Assembly: GCF_009870125.1 (NCBI RefSeq)
Contig: NC_046683.1
Location: forward strand, 41,741,869-41,805,868
Direction of reading: 5' to 3'
DNA length: 64,000 nt
Source of the DNA: Drosophila pseudoobscura
Lineage: Eukaryota; Arthropoda; Insecta; Diptera; Drosophilidae
Shown: one piece after another, positions 59,974 to 64,000 of the stretch
Position numbering within the stretch: position 1 is the first letter of the stretch
How the letters are laid out: every line of letters begins with the position of its first letter
Translations under genes and position numbers: made by a program
The notes under the pieces: model-generated
What the model was told of the DNA's origin: nothing
Databases searched by the model: none
What the model saw: only the letters and a program-made list of their open reading frames with translations

Positions 59974-62509
59974 TTAGGTCTGCGACTGATCCATGTAGTT
60001 TAAAGCGGAAATGGCAGCGCCCAGCAAATGGATGGAGCCCGTGATGAGCACCTCTATGTGGCCGTTGTCCGTGTCAAAGCGCTGCCGGATGGAGGTAAAG
60101 GCGTCCGTTAGGGTGCTGTACACCTGACCGCGATCGGGCTGCTTCTCCTGCGTGCACATCTGACTCCATTGTGTGGCAATGTCGCGGACACGCATCATCC
60201 GCTGCTCGGGACTGAAGCGGACCATCACCTGGCTAGGAGCGTTAGGATTCGAGGTGGCGTAATTGGGTACAAAGCAGACCATGTCGTAGGCACAGGCGCG
60301 ATTCACCAGGCTAAGCATCTGTCGGATATCCGAGCCTCCAGTGCGATTAAAGATGAGAATCCTGGGACTGGAACTGCAACAGGAACAGGACCGAAAGAAG
60401 AATGTTCAAAGAGTTCAGAGAGTAATTTAACAATCAGAGCACACTCACCTCTGGCTGATGCTCTCGGCAAACCATTTTGTGCACACGGCCATGCTCTCCA
60501 TGGTGTGGGCTCCGTCTAGGTGGAGGCGCATGCCCCGGTACTCCACCAGCTGACAGCGGCCAGGCCAGTGGGCATTCAGCAGTCCCAGCAGGATCTCCGG
60601 TTCGAGCTTTGCTTCGTTGAGGGTGTAGTCGCGGTGGAGGGGTCCACTGGTCTGGGACAGCCAGTCGGTGGCCAAATGAATGGCCAGAGATCCGTTGAGT
60701 TTAACGACTTGGTTCAAGTTGTCCCAATGCTGGGCATACTGATTCGACTGAAAGTAGTGCCGGGTTGGGGGGACCTCGTGGAGAATGGCCTGATTCTCCT
60801 GCGCCCGCTGGCGGATCACTTGCAGGCACTCCGGCTGGCTGACATGCGTGTAGACATGGGCACCCGGCTTGATGATTCCCGCCTTCTGCCAGGCAATCTC
60901 CGGGAGCGTGTTGCCCAGCAGCTCGGTGTGCTCCAGGCCCAGCGAGGCAATCCCAACGGTGCGGACATTGCGCACAATGTTGGTGCAGTCATGCTCCCCT
61001 CCGATGCCCACCTCCAGCACGGCAACGTCCACACGCTCCTCGATGAACACGTGAAAGGCGAGGATCGTGAGGAACTTGAAATAAGCTGGCATGTCCAGCT
61101 CGAACTCCTGCCGCTCCTGCAGCCGCTTGTAGACCTTCCAGAACTGCTTCGTAAACTTCTCCTTGGCCAGCGGCAGGCCATCGATCCGGATCCGCTCAGT
61201 GGTGTACACAATGTGCGGAGAGCTGAAGAATCCTGTGTGAACTCCGTTGTGACGCAGCAGGGATTCCGTGAGAGCACAGGTTGAGCCCTGCAAAGGAGAA
61301 GGTATCAATATGCACGTACATATACGAGTATGTATGTATATATGCTCCTATCTTGCGGCCAAAGCTCAATGCTCGGCAAGAAGTAATGGCGATGGATAAT
61401 AGGCGCAGTAGGGTATTTCGACTATATGATACCCAATATGAATTAGCTACGAATACACTGCCAAAAAACTAAGTTTTAGGGTTGTAAATAGATGCCCATG
61501 CCTCTTAACGATATTTGACGGAGATTAGGCCTGTAGTATTTGTAAATTACGAATTCCATACAATCTGATACGAAACAGATGAAGATAAACGAGAACCCCA
61601 ATGAAAAGTGATATTTTGTTTATGGGGTCTCGGAGCTCTGTTTCTGCTTCTGCGAATACAATATACCCCGCCAGTAAGCAACGAGTAACGGGTACCGGGT
61701 ACCAGGTACAACCAAAACATATCAATCTATAAACAAATTTCAAATTGGAAGCTAAAATAATCTAATCAGCAAATGAGCGATTAAACTTGCGAGAGGTGAC
61801 TGAGAAACCTGATTGTGGTGCAGCGCTCTCTCAGTCTCTGGCAGAGAGCGTGCGAGAGCAACTGTTAATTTGGGTGGGCTCCAGTGATGTTGGATATTGG
61901 ATTTTGGATGTTGGATAACAAACAAAAAACTGGTTCAGGCAAAAATGCCCTCAGCTATCAGCGCTTACCTTGCCCTTGGTGCCCGCCACATGGATGAAGG
62001 ACAGCTGCTCGAGTTTGGTCAGGGGCAGGCCGCTGCGCTCCAGATATTTGAGAGTATCCGCCTTTGTGTTCACCCTGGGATTATCCATTGAGTTGCGTAT
62101 TGTAACATCGTTCGACTGCAGAATGTTTAGCTGCTTGATGGCCGCCTGAAAATATACCAAGAGAGATATAGAGACAGGGCGAGGAGGAGCAGGAGATAGA
62201 ACACACACTCACCTCAAATTCGGCATTAACATCCTTGTCGTCCGTTGCGGTGTCATTGTTGTTGTTGACCAGTCCCTTGGGATCGAAGACCAGCTTCTCC
62301 AGGGTTGGGCTCTCCTGCTGCTTTACTGCTGCATTCGATAGGAGCTTGGTCGGCATCTCAATGTTGTTGCGGATGTGGGATGTGCACAGCTGTTTCGTGG
62401 GCCTTGGCCCCCGTCGAATCTCATCTATCGACATTTCAGTCACTATCGCAGCTCGGCGTACGGTCTTGCTGTATTCACGTACTGAGCTCAATAGCCGACG
62501 AGCAGTCAT
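59974..62509 (-). CDS. Fpgs: Folylpolyglutamate synthase
   Basis: FPGS adds glutamates to folates so that they are retained and used by one-carbon enzymes. Exons are 62,213-62,509, 61,969-62,145, 60,449-61,287 and 59,974-60,373; phases agree, giving 570 residues. The ATP-binding P-loop FIHVAGTKGKGST (about 148-161) spans the second splice junction. The Mur-ligase-like core continues with TGFFSSPHIVYTTERIRI, VAVLEVGIGGEHDCTNIV, LPEIAWQKAGIIKPG and HLDGAHTMES. The first exon starts MTARRLLSSVREYSKTVRRA, Arg/Ser-rich with no acids, a probable mitochondrial presequence. An internal MSIDEIRRG at residue 30 could start a cytosolic form, as in mammals. It matches D. melanogaster Fpgs (CG2543). Confidence 0.95.
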
Positions 62510-63242
62510 ATTTATAGAGACCACTGTTAACTCAGAACCCAGGTCTCTCACAATTCAATTTAAAAGGTACGGGTCTCAATTATGCTGGTTAGAACGACAG
62601 ATATGTACGCTTAAGTGGGAATAATAAGTAATAACACGGTTTACACAAGATCTGAAATATCAAATTTCATAAGACAGCGCGTGTGCGTGCGGTCTATTGA
62701 CAGATAAGATAGACCAGTGGCTTAATCGAAACACGTAGGCAAATTATATGTGCACACATATATAAGCGAAATAAATAGATAAACAAATTGTTATTTGAAT
62801 ATTATGCAAGATAACAAATTGCCGCCATATGACTATCGATTGCGATAGCTGAGTACGCAAGCGATAACTTTTGTCAACATTTTCATCACAAGTGGCAACG
62901 CCACCGAGCACATGCAATGCAACCAATACTGCGCAATACCCACACACACAAACGCGGCTAATAAGCAGACATGTGTGTGTCAGAAAATAAACATTTTCCA
63001 GTCTCCTTGTTTTGATCATAAGCAATACACACACTCTTCAGTTTCGAATTACAAAAATTTATTCTGTTTTCAGAGACGTCAGCACACCAGATCTGAACAA
63101 GATTTACATTTTGTGCAAAGGCAACTTGATGATACACACACAGAAGCAACCAACACCGAATTTGAAGAACAGCTGATCATAAAGTAAAACAAGATGGAGA
63201 GCACGTGCGCGCTATTCATCATACATACGCTCAGTCAATGAA
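62510..63242. promoter_or_regulatory. Bidirectional promoter region, FPGS and BCD1-like genes
   Basis: The two genes are divergent with about 730 bp between start codons. The interval contains TATCGAT near 62,832, clustered GATAA motifs, a CA run at 62,940-62,955 and no supported coding sequence. A shared regulatory region is inferred from the arrangement. Confidence 0.4.
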
Positions 63243-64000
63243 ATGTCGGAGGAAAAGGCGGGCACTTCTGTTAAAAGGTATGGTATATTTCAATGAGAAT
63301 TTGAGTGAAATTCAAGGCGTAATATTTTCGGACAGCCTGCGCCTGGGTTTTTGCGAGGTCTGTGCCGCAAAGGAAGCCCAATATGCCTGCCCCAAGTGCG
63401 AAGTGAAGACCTGCAGCGTGGCCTGCGTCCAGATACACAAGAGGGAGCTCGACTGCGATGGTCTGCGGGATCGCACCAAGTTCGTGCCACTGAGCGAGAT
63501 GACGGCCCGAGAAATGATGAGCGATTATTACTTCCTGGAGGAGTGCACGCGGTACGCGGATGACCGCAAGGGCGACCACGCCAAGCGCTATACCCAGCAG
63601 CAGCGATACCTGCCAGGGCCGCAGCATCGCATGCGCGCGGCAGCCCAAAAGCGGAACATTAAGCTTTCCCTGCTGCTGCCGCTCTTCAGTCGGCACAAGG
63701 AGAACACCACATTTCTGGACTGGAAGCGGAATCGCTTCTATTGGCGCATCGATTGGCTGTTTGCGAATGCTGCAGAGGAAGAGAAGGAGGAGCATGACCA
63801 GACGAAGTCCTCCCACTTTGTGGATGCTCGCTGTGATGAAGAACTGACTCTGGCCGCCCTCCTCCTTAAGTATGTGGATCCCAAGCAGGAGACAGCCCGC
63901 AAGAATCGCAAAGTCCTCGTCCGCTATCAAACGGTGGGCATTGGTGGCCTGAGCTTTTGGCTGCAGGCCGAGGGCGTCCGGCGCAGCGCCACTCGCTGCT
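63243..64000 (+). CDS. BCD1/ZNHIT6-type HIT zinc-finger protein, 5' part
   Basis: Exon 1 is 63,243-63,277 (MSEEKAGTSVK). A 58-nt intron follows (GTATGG donor, GGACAG acceptor), and exon 2 runs from 63,336 off the window. The zinc finger has the full HIT set in CEVC, YACPKC, CSVAC, H46 and C52. The downstream SDYYFLEECTRYADD and LSLLLPLFSRHKENTTFLDW segments match the box C/D snoRNA assembly factor BCD1/ZNHIT6, which is needed for box C/D snoRNP biogenesis in the nucleus. The gene is truncated at the window edge after about 233 codons. Without the intron the frame would not link the ATG to the finger, so the splice is well supported. Confidence 0.85.

Noticed and set aside
60520-61284. 254-codon plus-strand frame
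   Set aside because: Antisense to FPGS exon 3, whose minus-strand frame carries the enzyme's signature motifs.
63271-63930. 219-codon minus-strand frame
   Set aside because: Antisense to the BCD1-like exon; the plus strand encodes a complete HIT zinc finger.

Overview
This is eukaryotic DNA from a Drosophila, most probably of the obscura group. The basis is: short GT-AG introns; dense GA/TG microsatellites; the Motif 1 and DRE core-promoter elements; P, Tc1-like and LINE transposons; a dispersed repeat that I associate from memory with obscura-group genomes; and a gene set that I recall from the X chromosome (Muller element A) of D. melanogaster. The species is inference. I built every exon model by hand from splice sites and checked reading phase across all junctions.

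Positions 1-11,300 form a transposon-rich block. It holds a LINE fragment with an RNase H domain (about 1,040-3,125), split by a 708-bp palindromic foldback element that has a 7-bp target duplication. A dispersed repeat follows at 4,243-5,085. Next comes a 1,174-bp internally deleted P element with a perfect 8-bp target duplication (6,801-7,974). A second P-derived fragment (8,075 to about 9,660) is interrupted by a 5'-truncated LINE carrying a reverse transcriptase. The only host-like signal here is a promoter-like cluster near 450-560.

Positions 11,335-31,869 are the minus-strand Tomosyn gene: at least 22 coding exons, two WD40 propellers and a C-terminal R-SNARE-like coil. Its large variable-region introns carry many GA and TG tracts, two candidate phase-symmetric cassette exons, and a Tc1-like element rearranged into an apparently perfect 709-bp inverted repeat. 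The 5 kb upstream of Tomosyn has no recognisable coding sequence.

Positions 37,500-64,000 are compact. In order they hold: a ChaC-type gamma-glutamylcyclotransferase (minus), an Aven homologue (plus), an unrecognised 328-residue helical protein gene (minus), an intronless SPEF1/CLAMP-like calponin-homology gene (minus), a Bar-type homeobox gene (minus, like D. melanogaster CG11085), folylpolyglutamate synthase (minus), and the start of a BCD1/ZNHIT6-type HIT zinc-finger gene (plus) that runs off the right edge.

The genes are independent: synaptic exocytosis control, glutathione breakdown, apoptosis/checkpoint control, cilia or flagella, neural transcription, folate retention and snoRNP assembly. 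There is no operon-like logic. The least ordinary structures are the intronic hairpin-forming Tc1 palindrome, the KP-like deleted P element with an intact short reading frame, and the foldback element nested in a LINE.
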